DNA of 64,000 bases from an uncultured Bacteroidales bacterium (GTDB lineage: Bacteria; Bacteroidota; Bacteroidia; Bacteroidales; F082): assembly GCA_900318265.1 (NCBI GenBank), contig ONKA01000006.1:1-64000 (forward strand), in the 5' to 3' direction. Below are positions 24,257-32,718 of the stretch, one piece after another. Numbering within the stretch: the first letter of the stretch is position 1; every line of letters begins with the position of its first letter. The notes under the pieces were generated by a model. It was not told where the DNA came from, ran no database searches, and worked only from the letters and a program-made list of their open reading frames with translations. Both the position numbers and the translations under genes were made by a program.

Positions 24257-26872
24257 CTATTCCACCATCACCTCATCCATAAAGATCCAAGAGTCAAATC
24301 CTGCTCCAGGTAGGCCTTCTGGCAACTTTCCTGGATTCTTCACCACGATGCGCAGATAACGCGTGGAGAGGTTGGGCGTAGCGAAACGCTCACGGAAAGT
24401 ATGGTTTCCTTTCAATGCAATGTCGGTTGAGAGGTTGAAGGTCTTGAAAGGCTTGTAGTTCTTGCCGTCGTTAGAAGTGTAGACTTCGACCACATCCGGA
24501 CGCAAAATCCAATCGTGGGCATTGACCAAGAAGCCGATATTCAACGCGTTGACCTTGGTCACAGAGCCCAAGTCGATTTCAAGGTCAGCATCAATGCCAT
24601 AGAAACCTTGCCAATGCCCGTCTGTGTAGTCATCACTACCTAAGTTGCCATCAAGCAAGGCATTATCGCCTCCGCCCGAGTATTCAGGACGATAATTACC
24701 CGCCGGGCTATTGAGTTGTTTCAGCCTACCCGTACCTTTGTGGTAGCAGAAATAACGTTCGGTGCAAATCGGTTCACCAAGAGCATTGAAACAAGCCGCT
24801 TTCACAAGACAAGGACGCTCCAAAACGACGGGATTCCGATAAATGGAATCGTTTTCCGTAACTTCTTTTCCGTCAAGGGTATAGTGGATGGCTTTGTCGC
24901 CAAAAACGGTTTTCAGCGCGATGGCGGCATTACCATTCTTGTCGGTTATAGCTTCGATAAATGGCAGATATTCAAGTTGTTGCAATTCTCTGGCAATGTC
25001 ATCGTATTTCTTCAAATTGACATCCAACCAATACGGACGGCTTTCGATGTTCCAGACCTTGACGTATTCGGTCTTCAAGTCGTGGAGAGAGGCGGTCAAC
25101 TCGGATAGCATCTTTTGGCTTTCAGTGATGTTGGCTTTCGTTGGGTCGTTGTAAGTGCGATAGAGTTGTATCCGGGTTGTGTTGCGTTTGGCGCACCATT
25201 GCATGCGATGCACGGCATAAAGGGCATTGTCGAAGAGGTCGGCGTTGCGCTTCACTTTGTTTTTGTCGTTTTTCAGCTCTTTCTCCAAGGTTGAGAGCGC
25301 CACGGAAGCCCGTTGGTTCAGGGCTTTGACGGAATCGTTGACAAGGGCAGGGAAGAAGGGAACCATAGGTTCTGTCCTGGCAGTGAACTTGCCTATGCCG
25401 TCGATTTTTGTCCATTCTGAGAGTTCGTCAAGATGTTGGCAGATTTCGTCGGAAAGACTGCCCATGAAATGCACGGTGAAGTTGGCTTCAGTAGTGCGCT
25501 CTTGTTGGGAAGCGGCGTTCCAACTCATCTCGGCACCCAATGCCAATCCGTATAAAGCACAGTTGGTCAGTGACTCGCCGAAGTCGTCCCAACAGGTGTT
25601 GATGACGCCCATCGCGCCGTTTTTGTAGCCGTCGCGGCATAGGTTGGTGATGTTCTTCTTGAATTCATAATGCTTGGGCCAAACCCTTTCGGAAAGGCTC
25701 ACGCCTGGGGCAACAAAGTAATTGCGACCCGATTTGACGTAGGGTTGCAGGAAGTCGTTAAAGTCGTCTATGCCCACATAACTCCAAGCGATGAGAAAGA
25801 GGTCTTTGTCCAGGTTGTCAAGGATTTCAGGGTGCTGGTCGGCGATGTCGCCCCACATCATCACGCGCTTACGATAAGGTCGCAACATACGATTGATGCG
25901 GTTAATGTGTTGGTAATATACCTTTTCTGCTCCAATGGAATCGACGTATGCTTTGGCATAGCCTTGGCCGAGGCTTTCGGTTTCGTCGCAATTGATGTTG
26001 AAATAGGGTGACTTATAGGCGTTTGCCACCTCGCGGAGATGGTCTTCAAGGAATTGGTAGGTTTCCTCCGTGGCGGGGTTGAGGTTCCATTTCGTGTCGG
26101 CCAAATGGCTGTAAAACGGGTTGCACAAAATCTCCTCAAAATGCCCAAAACATTGCTGGTTTCCAATGATTTGGATATGGTACGGCTTGCAAAAGTCTTC
26201 CAACTCCTTGATTTCCTCAGCGGTGAAGGCATCGGTGGGGGCGATGTCGGGGTGGCATTTGGTCTTGAAGGTGTGTTCGGTGTAAAGCGAGAACGCATTG
26301 AGTTTACATTCTGCAAGTTGCGGAATAAGACGTTTCAAGTAGTCCATGCTGACGATAGGACCACGGCTGATGTCGTCCTGCCAGGCACGTACCTTGAAAT
26401 TGGGCCAGTCGGTGATGGTCATGCTGGGAATGACGATGGTGCCGCTTGGACTTTTCAGATAGGCGTAACGATAGAGCTGCTTCAAGCTCTGGGTGGCATA
26501 AAAGAGTCCCGTGTTGGTGGTGGCCTCCAAGCGGATGAAATTGTTGTTGACCGTTAAGCGGTAGGCTTGGTCCTCGTTTTCGCTCACGCCGAGGTGGTCG
26601 GTCTTGATGAGTTCGATGAAATGCATGCCTTTGATGACACCGCGTGAAAACATCACTTTCCTGCCGCTGATTTGGTCCAAATCGTTGCGGAAGAGCGTGA
26701 TAATCTGGTTAATCTCGGCATCAGAGGCGTCGTAGGTGAGGACGACGTTATCGTCCCATGTGAAATAACCATCAGTGAATTCGACTTGTTGCGGGGTGGG
26801 AAGGATATGGGTGTTTTGTGCGAAGGCGCATAGACTGAAAAGGCAAAGGATAATCAGGAATCGGGTTCTCAT
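24257..26872 (-). CDS. GH20 beta-N-acetylhexosaminidase with C-terminal F5/8-type carbohydrate-binding domain
   Basis: An 871-residue secreted glycosidase. It has a signal peptide (about 1-19), then a GH20b-type N-terminal domain (LPTPQQVEFTDGYFTW). The catalytic barrel starts at RAWQDDISRGPIVSMDYLKRLI and holds the catalytic Asp-Glu pair in NINCDETES near residue 295. A chitobiase-like segment (YTLDGKEVTE) and a C-terminal discoidin/F5-8 type C domain (about 740-871) follow. It would release terminal N-acetylhexosamine from glycans in the periplasm or at the surface. Its promoter at 26889-26896 is back to back with that of cutC. No Sus-type transporter is nearby. Confidence 0.92.
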   Translation of the reverse strand: MRTRFLIILCLFSLCAFAQNTHILPTPQQVEFTDGYFTWDDNVVLTYDASDAEINQIITLFRNDLDQISGRKVMFSRGVIKGMHFIELIKTDHLGVSENEDQAYRLTVNNNFIRLEATTNTGLFYATQSLKQLYRYAYLKSPSGTIVIPSMTITDWPNFKVRAWQDDISRGPIVSMDYLKRLIPQLAECKLNAFSLYTEHTFKTKCHPDIAPTDAFTAEEIKELEDFCKPYHIQIIGNQQCFGHFEEILCNPFYSHLADTKWNLNPATEETYQFLEDHLREVANAYKSPYFNINCDETESLGQGYAKAYVDSIGAEKVYYQHINRINRMLRPYRKRVMMWGDIADQHPEILDNLDKDLFLIAWSYVGIDDFNDFLQPYVKSGRNYFVAPGVSLSERVWPKHYEFKKNITNLCRDGYKNGAMGVINTCWDDFGESLTNCALYGLALGAEMSWNAASQQERTTEANFTVHFMGSLSDEICQHLDELSEWTKIDGIGKFTARTEPMVPFFPALVNDSVKALNQRASVALSTLEKELKNDKNKVKRNADLFDNALYAVHRMQWCAKRNTTRIQLYRTYNDPTKANITESQKMLSELTASLHDLKTEYVKVWNIESRPYWLDVNLKKYDDIARELQQLEYLPFIEAITDKNGNAAIALKTVFGDKAIHYTLDGKEVTENDSIYRNPVVLERPCLVKAACFNALGEPICTERYFCYHKGTGRLKQLNSPAGNYRPEYSGGGDNALLDGNLGSDDYTDGHWQGFYGIDADLEIDLGSVTKVNALNIGFLVNAHDWILRPDVVEVYTSNDGKNYKPFKTFNLSTDIALKGNHTFRERFATPNLSTRYLRIVVKNPGKLPEGLPGAGFDSWIFMDEVMVE

Positions 26873-26888
26873 AGTTGGAAAATTTCTG

Positions 26889-26896
26889 CAAAGATA
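26889..26896 (-). promoter_or_regulatory. Promoter -7 element of the GH20 gene
   Basis: TATCTTTG followed by CAG on the minus strand, 17 bp upstream of the start codon. Confidence 0.65.
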
Positions 26897-26909
26897 ACAA
26901 CAAAACTGC

Positions 26910-26917
26910 TATATTTG
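26910..26917 (+). promoter_or_regulatory. Promoter -7 element of cutC
   Basis: TATATTTG followed by CC on the plus strand, 41 bp before the cutC ATG and divergent from the GH20 promoter. Confidence 0.6.
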
Positions 26918-26957
26918 CCACAAAATTAACTTCGTTGAATTTGATATTTCTAGGACT

Positions 26958-27692
26958 ATGATTAGATTGGAAATTTGTGCTAACGGCATCAAGTCGTTGC
27001 AGAATGCGATGGATGGCTGCGCCCAGTGCGTGGAGTTGTGTGAGTGCCTCGAAGTGGGTGGCGTGACGCCCTCGTTCGGAACTTTGGCCAAGGCCATCGA
27101 CATTTCGTTTATCCCTATGCGCGTGCTCATCCGTCCGCGACCAGGCAACTACATCTACGATGAAGAGGAAGTCGAGATGATGAAGACCGACATCATGCTC
27201 TGTAAGAAATTGGGCTTCGAGGGTGTAGTCATCGGCGCCTTGAACGACAAGGGAGAACTTGACGTTGAAACCATCAAGGCCTTGATGGGAGCAGGCGAAG
27301 GCTTGAAGTTCACCTTTCATCGCGCCATCGATGCCTGCGTGAAACCTTTTGAGGCGGTTGAACAACTGATTGAACTCGGTTTCGACAAAATTCTGACTTC
27401 GGGCGGCAAGCCCACAGCTTTGGAAGGCGTCCCAATGATTGCCGAGATGCAGTTGCGTTATGGCGACAAGATCGGCATCATGCCAGGCGGCGGCATCAAC
27501 CTTGGCAATGTGAAGGAGATCCTTGACATGACGGGTGCCGTGCATTGCCACGCCTCGCTGGCGCATTGGGTGCCACGCTTCAATGAGAAACTCTATCCAA
27601 ACCAGAAGGACGCGACTGGCGCAATGATGGTCTGGACTGAGTCGAACAAGGACTTGATTTACGAGATGGAGAAAATCTTGAACCCGTTTTAA
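26958..27692 (+). CDS. cutC: CutC-family protein (copper homeostasis family)
   Basis: A 244-residue TIM-barrel protein of the CutC family. Conserved segments are RLEICANG at the start, GGVTPSFGTLAKA, VLIRPRPGNYIYDEEEVEMM, GVVIGALNDKGELD, FHRAIDAC, KILTSGGKPTALEG, and IMPGGGINLGN. CutC was linked to copper tolerance in E. coli, but its enzymatic role is not settled, so the name should be taken as a family label. It is transcribed alone from the divergent promoter. A 139-bp foldback begins 4 bp after its stop codon. Confidence 0.93.
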   Translation: MIRLEICANGIKSLQNAMDGCAQCVELCECLEVGGVTPSFGTLAKAIDISFIPMRVLIRPRPGNYIYDEEEVEMMKTDIMLCKKLGFEGVVIGALNDKGELDVETIKALMGAGEGLKFTFHRAIDACVKPFEAVEQLIELGFDKILTSGGKPTALEGVPMIAEMQLRYGDKIGIMPGGGINLGNVKEILDMTGAVHCHASLAHWVPRFNEKLYPNQKDATGAMMVWTESNKDLIYEMEKILNPF

Positions 27693-27695
27693 TTC

Positions 27696-27834
27696 GTCAC
27701 AAAACCCACAAAACAAGCAAAACATCTTTTGTTGGTGTTGGCGGCGCGCAACCGCGTCGCCGCCGGAAAGCAGGCCGGTTGGCTGCTTTCCATCCAAATG
27801 GGAAAGGTTGTATGGGTTTTGCTGGTTTTGTGAC
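27696..27834. repeat. 139-bp foldback element between cutC and the beta-mannosidase gene
   Basis: GTCACAAAACC at 27696-27706 is repeated inverted at 27824-27834, with further AGCAAAAC pairing inside. Two GC-rich hairpins lie within: GGCGGCG/CGCCGCC and GGAAAGCAG/CTGCTTTCC. The left arm carries an extra 9 bases. The element fills the whole space between the two genes and has no reading frame. Confidence 0.85.
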
Positions 27835-27848
27835 AAAAAAGAATAGCA

Positions 27849-30161
27849 ATGAAAAAAGTATTGTTTTATTTCTTAGCATTGACGGTTTTAGTTGGCTGTC
27901 AACAAGTTGAAAAGCAAAACGTCGTCGTTCAACTCCTTAACCAAGGATGGACGCTCACGGGCGACACCTTAGATATTAATTTGCGGGTCGATGTGCCCTC
28001 GGTGGTGCAGCAGAGCCTCTATGAAAACGGTCTTATCCCGCATCCCTATCTCGGCACGGTGGAAAACCAATTGCTTTGGATTTCAGACCATCCTTGGGAC
28101 TACACACTACATTTCGATGCAGACAAGGAACTATTTGAAAAAGAGAATGTTGAGCTTTGTTTTGAAGGTCTTGACACCTACGCCGAAGTTAGTTTGAATG
28201 GCTATGAGCTTTTTTCTGCCGACAACCAGTTCCGTGAATGGAAAGCAGATGCGAAACCATTTTTGAAAGAGAAAGACAACCTGCTTGAAGTGCATTTTAT
28301 CCGATACGACAGCACCCAATTGGCTTTGTATGAGCAACATCAGCCTAAATTGCCCGAAAAATATGCCGTCTCGCGTAAGGTTCCCTATCAGCATGGCTGG
28401 GACTGGGCACCAAGGTATAAGAATGTGGGCATCTGGAAGCCGGTGAAACTGATGGGCTGGAACGATGCGAAGTTGGATTATGCCTATATTTCCACATGTT
28501 ATGCTGATTCTGATAGTGCTTGGCTGTGGCTGCGATATGGCATTGATAATAGGATGGATGAGGCGGAATTCCAGGTGGAATTGAGTATGAGTTCACATCA
28601 GGATGAGTCTTTTTTCTTAAACCATGAAAGGACATTGAGCTTTCCTGCAAAGCCATTAAAAACGGGAACGCATCAAATATCCCTGATAGTTCCCATGCGG
28701 AATCCTCAACTTTGGTGGCCCAACGAGATGGGCGAACAACCGTTGTATGACTTTGAAGTCGTCTTGAAAAAAGATGGTAAGGTGATGGATTCTAAAAAGT
28801 TCAAGACGGGTATCCGTACCTTCGAGATGGTCGATGAACCCGACAGCATTGGTCGCGCCTTCTATTTCAAGGTGAATGGCGTGCCGATGTATGCCAAAGG
28901 CGCCAACTATGTCCCCGAGGAGATGATTGAGACTTGGATCAATGCCGACAATACGCTACGTCTGCTACGTCAGGCCAAGGAGGCGCATTTCAATATGCTT
29001 CGCGTGTGGGGTGGAGGCATTTATCCATCGGACGATTTCTTCAACATCTGCGATTCGTTGGGCATCTTGGTTTGGGAAGACTTCATGTATGCTGGCACGA
29101 TGTATCCCTATGACGAGGCTTTCCTCGAAAACGCCCGAATTGAGGCGGAGGAGCAGGTGAGACGATTGGCAAGTCATCCGTCGTTAGCCTTGTGGTGTGG
29201 TGGAAACGAGATCTCGGAAGGCTACTATAACTGGGGCTGGCAGAAGTCGTTGAATTGGTCGGAAGAAGACGACCAGGCCATTAAGGCAGGATACGACCAA
29301 CTCTTTGAAACCATATTACCAGAAGCGGTGACCTTGTACGACGGCACGCGACCTTATTGGCCCAGCTCGCCCTCGAAAGGCTGGGGCCGACCCGAGAGCC
29401 TGACCGAAGGCGATGTGCATTATTGGGGCGTTTGGTGGGGCGAGTTGCCTTATGAAGTCTATCGCGAGAAAGTGGGTCGCTTCAATAGTGAGTACGGCTA
29501 CCAAAGTTATCCCGATTACCAAACTTTGCTGAAAATCGCGCAAGGCGAGGAGTTGAGCAAGGATGCCGAAGTGATCGCGGCGCACCAGAAACACGCCCGT
29601 GGCACCAAACAAATCGACGACTTCATCAAACGGTATTACCCCAATGCCCAGCCCAAGGATTTTGAGGAATATGTGCATCTGAGCCAACTTTCGCAAGCCT
29701 ACGGAATGGAAATCGCTATTGAGGCGCACCGCACGGCTAAGCCCTACAACATGGGCACACTCTATTGGCAACTCAACGACGCCTGGCCTGTGACTTCATG
29801 GTCGTCCATCGACTATTACGGCAATCCCAAGGTGTTCCACGAAAGACTAAAGACCCTTTACGCGCCCGTGCTTTTAAGTCTCGACAAGAAAGACTATGGC
29901 GTTTTCGTGACTTCCGACTTGATGCGCAGCATTGATGGAACCCTGACCATCACGGTGTGCGACCTTGAAGGCCAACAGTTGTTTGAGCAAAAAGTGAAAG
30001 TGGAGATGGTTGCCAACGAGAACCGTAAATACACTGTTGAAGGTTTAAACGAATACTTGCGCAACCATGACTTGCAAAAGGTTTATGTGAAGTTGCAATT
30101 GACCGAAGGCGAAACCCTCACCGCCGAGCGCAAATGCTATTTTTCCGCTTTTTTTGAGTGA
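27849..30161 (+). CDS. GH2-family beta-mannosidase-like glycosidase, lipoprotein
   Basis: A 770-residue GH2 enzyme. It has a lipoprotein signal (LTVLVGC, Cys about 17), an N-terminal jelly-roll (LNQGWTLTG, WDYTLHFDAD), an immunoglobulin-like domain, and the TIM barrel beginning YFKVNGVPMYAKGANYVPEEM. The acid/base Glu is in WCGGNEISEG (about 455) and the nucleophile Glu in RFNSEYGYQS (about 548). The motifs WGWDWAPRYKN and VPSVVQQSLYENG are typical of beta-mannosidases rather than beta-galactosidases. It would trim beta-linked mannose from N-glycans or mannans. With the GH20 enzyme nearby this suggests host or yeast glycan use, but no dedicated utilization locus is visible. Confidence 0.9.
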   Translation: MKKVLFYFLALTVLVGCQQVEKQNVVVQLLNQGWTLTGDTLDINLRVDVPSVVQQSLYENGLIPHPYLGTVENQLLWISDHPWDYTLHFDADKELFEKENVELCFEGLDTYAEVSLNGYELFSADNQFREWKADAKPFLKEKDNLLEVHFIRYDSTQLALYEQHQPKLPEKYAVSRKVPYQHGWDWAPRYKNVGIWKPVKLMGWNDAKLDYAYISTCYADSDSAWLWLRYGIDNRMDEAEFQVELSMSSHQDESFFLNHERTLSFPAKPLKTGTHQISLIVPMRNPQLWWPNEMGEQPLYDFEVVLKKDGKVMDSKKFKTGIRTFEMVDEPDSIGRAFYFKVNGVPMYAKGANYVPEEMIETWINADNTLRLLRQAKEAHFNMLRVWGGGIYPSDDFFNICDSLGILVWEDFMYAGTMYPYDEAFLENARIEAEEQVRRLASHPSLALWCGGNEISEGYYNWGWQKSLNWSEEDDQAIKAGYDQLFETILPEAVTLYDGTRPYWPSSPSKGWGRPESLTEGDVHYWGVWWGELPYEVYREKVGRFNSEYGYQSYPDYQTLLKIAQGEELSKDAEVIAAHQKHARGTKQIDDFIKRYYPNAQPKDFEEYVHLSQLSQAYGMEIAIEAHRTAKPYNMGTLYWQLNDAWPVTSWSSIDYYGNPKVFHERLKTLYAPVLLSLDKKDYGVFVTSDLMRSIDGTLTITVCDLEGQQLFEQKVKVEMVANENRKYTVEGLNEYLRNHDLQKVYVKLQLTEGETLTAERKCYFSAFFE

Positions 30162-30165
30162 GGGC

Positions 30166-30195
30166 TGTAACTTTTTTGTTGTTTCTCCGTATTAC
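30166..30195 (+). promoter_or_regulatory. Predicted ECF-sigma promoter of the DUF2807/beta-barrel gene
   Basis: TGTAAC (30166-30171), 16 bases, then CGTATTAC (30188-30195), with TCTC directly before the CGTA. The same two boxes with identical 16-base spacing and the same TCTC occur in front of the ECF sigma gene (33227-33256, minus strand). No TAnnTTTG element is visible here. Confidence 0.7.
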
Positions 30196-30279
30196 GGTTG
30201 ATGACGCGAGACAAAGTGACATCCTTTAGTCCTGACGCGTCAAAAAAAGAAACAACAAACATCAAAAACACCAATAAAA

Positions 30280-31692
30280 ATGAAAACAAGATTATTTTTC
30301 ACAGCCTTGTTGCTGCTGGCCTTCGGAACAGTGAAGGCGCAAGACACCGTGACTGCTGCACCAAAACAGCAAGATCCGGCAATTATAATGAGGAATATGC
30401 CTGACATGTCGCAACTCCCCGAGTTGCTGCGCGAACTGGGTGTGAACCTTCAAATGCTTACCGACTCGGTCGATTGGAAGTCTTTTGAGCAAGACATGGA
30501 GAAGTGGGGCGCAGAAATGGAAGAATGGGGTCGCAAGATGGAACAGTGGGGGTCAGAGTTTGAGAAAAAATATGATATGCCGAACAACTATCGTCCTGCA
30601 AAGAAAGATGATTCCCCAATTAGCGTTATTCGGATAACGGGTTCGGGCGATGTCGTTATCAGCCAGACTCCAGGACATTTTTCATTGAAGAAAGAGGGCA
30701 AGATATCCTCCGACAACCGTACGGAGTCGGGAATGCTCCTTCTTTCCAGTTCAGACGACTATGAAGTTGAAGTCTCACAACTTGAGAACATCCAGTTGCT
30801 TTCGTCAGGCGATGTCATCTGCAAGAACACCATAAAAGGCGACTATATCAATGTCTATAATGGTGGATCGGGCGACATGGTTATGAAGTTGGATTACGAT
30901 ACCATACACGTTGTCCTGAATGGTTCGGGAGATATCATTCTTCAGGGTAGATGCAATGTGTTGGAAACCATACTGCTTGGAAGCGGTGATTTGAATGTTG
31001 ACGGTTTGAATGTCGTGAAATCGAATGTCGTGGAAAAAACATCGTCAAAGGATAGCTATTCCGTCAAAAAGAATCTCCTTTTCGATGCCCATTGGAATGG
31101 CTTCGAGGCTGGCTTGAATATGCTCCTTGACCCGTCTGAAATGAATGTGTATACAGGCCCCGATGATGCAATGGCCATCCGTCCGCTGCGTAGCTGGTAC
31201 TTCGGCTTCAACATCGCCGATGTGGGCGTTGCCTTCGATAGGAGACATAGGGTTGGCTTGTTTACAGGCATCGGCCTCGGTTGGAACAATTACAGTTGGA
31301 AAAACCCAGTCAAGATGATGGTGGAAGACGGTGAGTTAATCAACGATCTGCTGCCTGAGGAGCGCCCCGTGAGAAACAGCAAGTTCGGGTTGCTCTATCT
31401 TCAGGCTCCCTTGATGGTGGAAGTGAGACCGGTGCGCTATCTCTATATCGACCTAGGTGTGACGGGAGGCATCCGTCTTGCCGCATGGAACCGCATCAAA
31501 TATAGTGATGGCGAAAACAACAAGACCTACTCGAACTATCTGACGAACCTGTTCAAATGCGACGCCTCGCTGCGCGTTGGCGGTGAAAATCTGGGTTTCT
31601 TTGTCAACTATGCTCTTGTGCCTACTTTCGTTAAAGGGCGTGATGCAGACAAGGCCCACCCACTCATGCTTGGGTTCAGCGTCAATTTCTGA
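30280..31692 (+). CDS. Envelope protein with head-GIN (DUF2807) domain and C-terminal beta-barrel-like domain
   Basis: A 470-residue exported protein. It has a signal peptide (about 1-20, ending GTVKAQ), then a helical stretch rich in Met, Glu and Trp (EKWGAEMEEWGRKMEQWG, about 68-90). A right-handed beta-solenoid follows with repeated GSGD motifs (ITGSGDVVIS, NGGSGDMVMK, LNGSGDIILQ, LLGSGDLNVD), the DUF2807 signature. The C-terminal 200 residues look like an outer-membrane barrel ending HPLMLGFSVNF. The function is unknown. Its promoter has the same boxes as the sigma gene at 32715-33215, so it is the best candidate target of that sigma factor, probably part of an envelope stress response. 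Confidence 0.82.
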   Translation: MKTRLFFTALLLLAFGTVKAQDTVTAAPKQQDPAIIMRNMPDMSQLPELLRELGVNLQMLTDSVDWKSFEQDMEKWGAEMEEWGRKMEQWGSEFEKKYDMPNNYRPAKKDDSPISVIRITGSGDVVISQTPGHFSLKKEGKISSDNRTESGMLLLSSSDDYEVEVSQLENIQLLSSGDVICKNTIKGDYINVYNGGSGDMVMKLDYDTIHVVLNGSGDIILQGRCNVLETILLGSGDLNVDGLNVVKSNVVEKTSSKDSYSVKKNLLFDAHWNGFEAGLNMLLDPSEMNVYTGPDDAMAIRPLRSWYFGFNIADVGVAFDRRHRVGLFTGIGLGWNNYSWKNPVKMMVEDGELINDLLPEERPVRNSKFGLLYLQAPLMVEVRPVRYLYIDLGVTGGIRLAAWNRIKYSDGENNKTYSNYLTNLFKCDASLRVGGENLGFFVNYALVPTFVKGRDADKAHPLMLGFSVNF

Positions 31693-31751
31693 TCTGTTTC
31701 ACGCTGGATAAGGTTTTCCTTTTCATGCAAAAATCGCAGATTATTATGAAT

Positions 31752-31779
31752 GTAGAGACGTAGCGCGCTACGTCTCTAC
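31752..31779. repeat. 28-bp palindrome, GTAGAGAC family, copy 2 (perfect)
   Basis: The element begins GTAGAGACG, has the centre TAGCGCGCTA and ends CGTCTCTAC. It is a perfect 28-bp palindrome located between the converging DUF2807 and anti-sigma genes, where it could act in both transcripts. It is not followed by a T run. Confidence 0.9.
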
Positions 31780-31836
31780 TTGTATTATAACCCGACAATT
31801 TCTGCGTATTCTGCGATTTCTGCGTGAGATAAACGA

Positions 31837-32718
31837 TCATTCTTCCCGTTTGTCCTGCCAGTTCTCTTTCACTTCCTCGAAGCGTTCGTCGGCGCGGTAG
31901 TAGGCCGTCATGGCGATGTCAGTAGCGGCCAAATTGAATTCTTTCTTGGCTGTGCTAAGGCCAACTGAGATGATGCTGGCAAAGCTGTCGTGACGGCCAT
32001 CGGTCAGGAGATAGATGCCCTTGCCGATGAAAGAAAGGTTGCGCTCGTCTTCATTCGTCTTCACATAGTTGCTTTCGTCGAATTGGGCAAAAGCCAGATC
32101 GGAATACAAATGGTAGGCGATGAGGCCGAAGTCAGGTTCGTAAGCCTGAGTTGTCGTTAATGCAATAGGTGTTCCTTCGGCTTTTATAGGTTGCAAATCC
32201 GCCAACAAAGTCGTTTCAGTCCTGACGGTTTTTGGTTGTTTCTTTACCTTGTTTTGTGTTGTCTTGTTTTGTGTCGTCGCAAAACTGATCGTGCGAGGTG
32301 GCAGTGTCTGGCTTTCTTCCGAGGTGATCAAACGGGTGGGAAGGACAGGCTTCAATTCGGCAACGGGTTCCACTTTGGGCAGTTGTTTTTCGGGCCACAG
32401 GGTGACGGTGAGCAGCAATCCGGCAGCGGCGGCAGCCGAGGCAATCTTGACATAAAGCGGGATGATGGTACGGTTGGGACGGCCCTTCGACCCTTCGACG
32501 GGCTCAGGGCTCAGGGGCCTTTGTTTCAAGCGCTCTTTGTTCTTGAACTCGATTTGAGGCGCCTCCAAATGGGGCAGTTCCTCGGTGAGCTCGTTCCAGT
32601 CCAGACCTTGTGCGGCGACGAAGGCTTTCAGCTGCTCCGCCTCGTCGGGGCTGAGGTTGCCCTCCAGGTAATCCAGGAGGTAGGCCTCGTAGTTGTCGAT
32701 GGTGATGTTTGTCTTCAT
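31837..32718 (-). CDS. Predicted anti-sigma factor, membrane anchored
   Basis: A 293-residue protein. The N-terminal 60 residues (NYEAYLLDYLEGNLSPDEAEQLKAFV) match the short cytoplasmic domain of Bacteroidetes anti-sigma factors. A membrane helix follows (about 86-106, IPLYVKIASAAAAAGLLLTV), then a periplasmic region of unknown fold. Its ATG overlaps the sigma-factor stop by 4 bp, which strongly supports a sigma/anti-sigma pair. Residues 67-80 (RPLSPEPVEGSKGR) are encoded by a palindromic repeat inserted between the sigma-binding domain and the helix (32481-32519). The pair would release the sigma factor on an envelope signal. Confidence 0.82.
   Translation of the reverse strand: MKTNITIDNYEAYLLDYLEGNLSPDEAEQLKAFVAAQGLDWNELTEELPHLEAPQIEFKNKERLKQRPLSPEPVEGSKGRPNRTIIPLYVKIASAAAAAGLLLTVTLWPEKQLPKVEPVAELKPVLPTRLITSEESQTLPPRTISFATTQNKTTQNKVKKQPKTVRTETTLLADLQPIKAEGTPIALTTTQAYEPDFGLIAYHLYSDLAFAQFDESNYVKTNEDERNLSFIGKGIYLLTDGRHDSFASIISVGLSTAKKEFNLAATDIAMTAYYRADERFEEVKENWQDKREE
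32481..32519. repeat. Extended copy of the CCCTTCGAC palindrome inside the anti-sigma gene
   Basis: A core CCCTTCGACGGGCTCAGGG is nested inside a second pair of arms (GGCCCTTCGA and CTCAGGGGCC), as if the element had partly duplicated. It is read in frame as part of the linker before the membrane helix. Confidence 0.8.

Noticed and set aside
24257-30161. A polysaccharide utilization locus
   Set aside because: Two glycosidases are present, but no SusC/SusD pair or dedicated regulator, and they are on different strands.
30172-30260. TTTGTTGTTTCT / AGAAACAACAAA inverted repeat in front of the DUF2807 gene
   Set aside because: The left arm lies between the predicted promoter boxes, so the repeat cannot form in RNA; the match is low complexity and may be chance.
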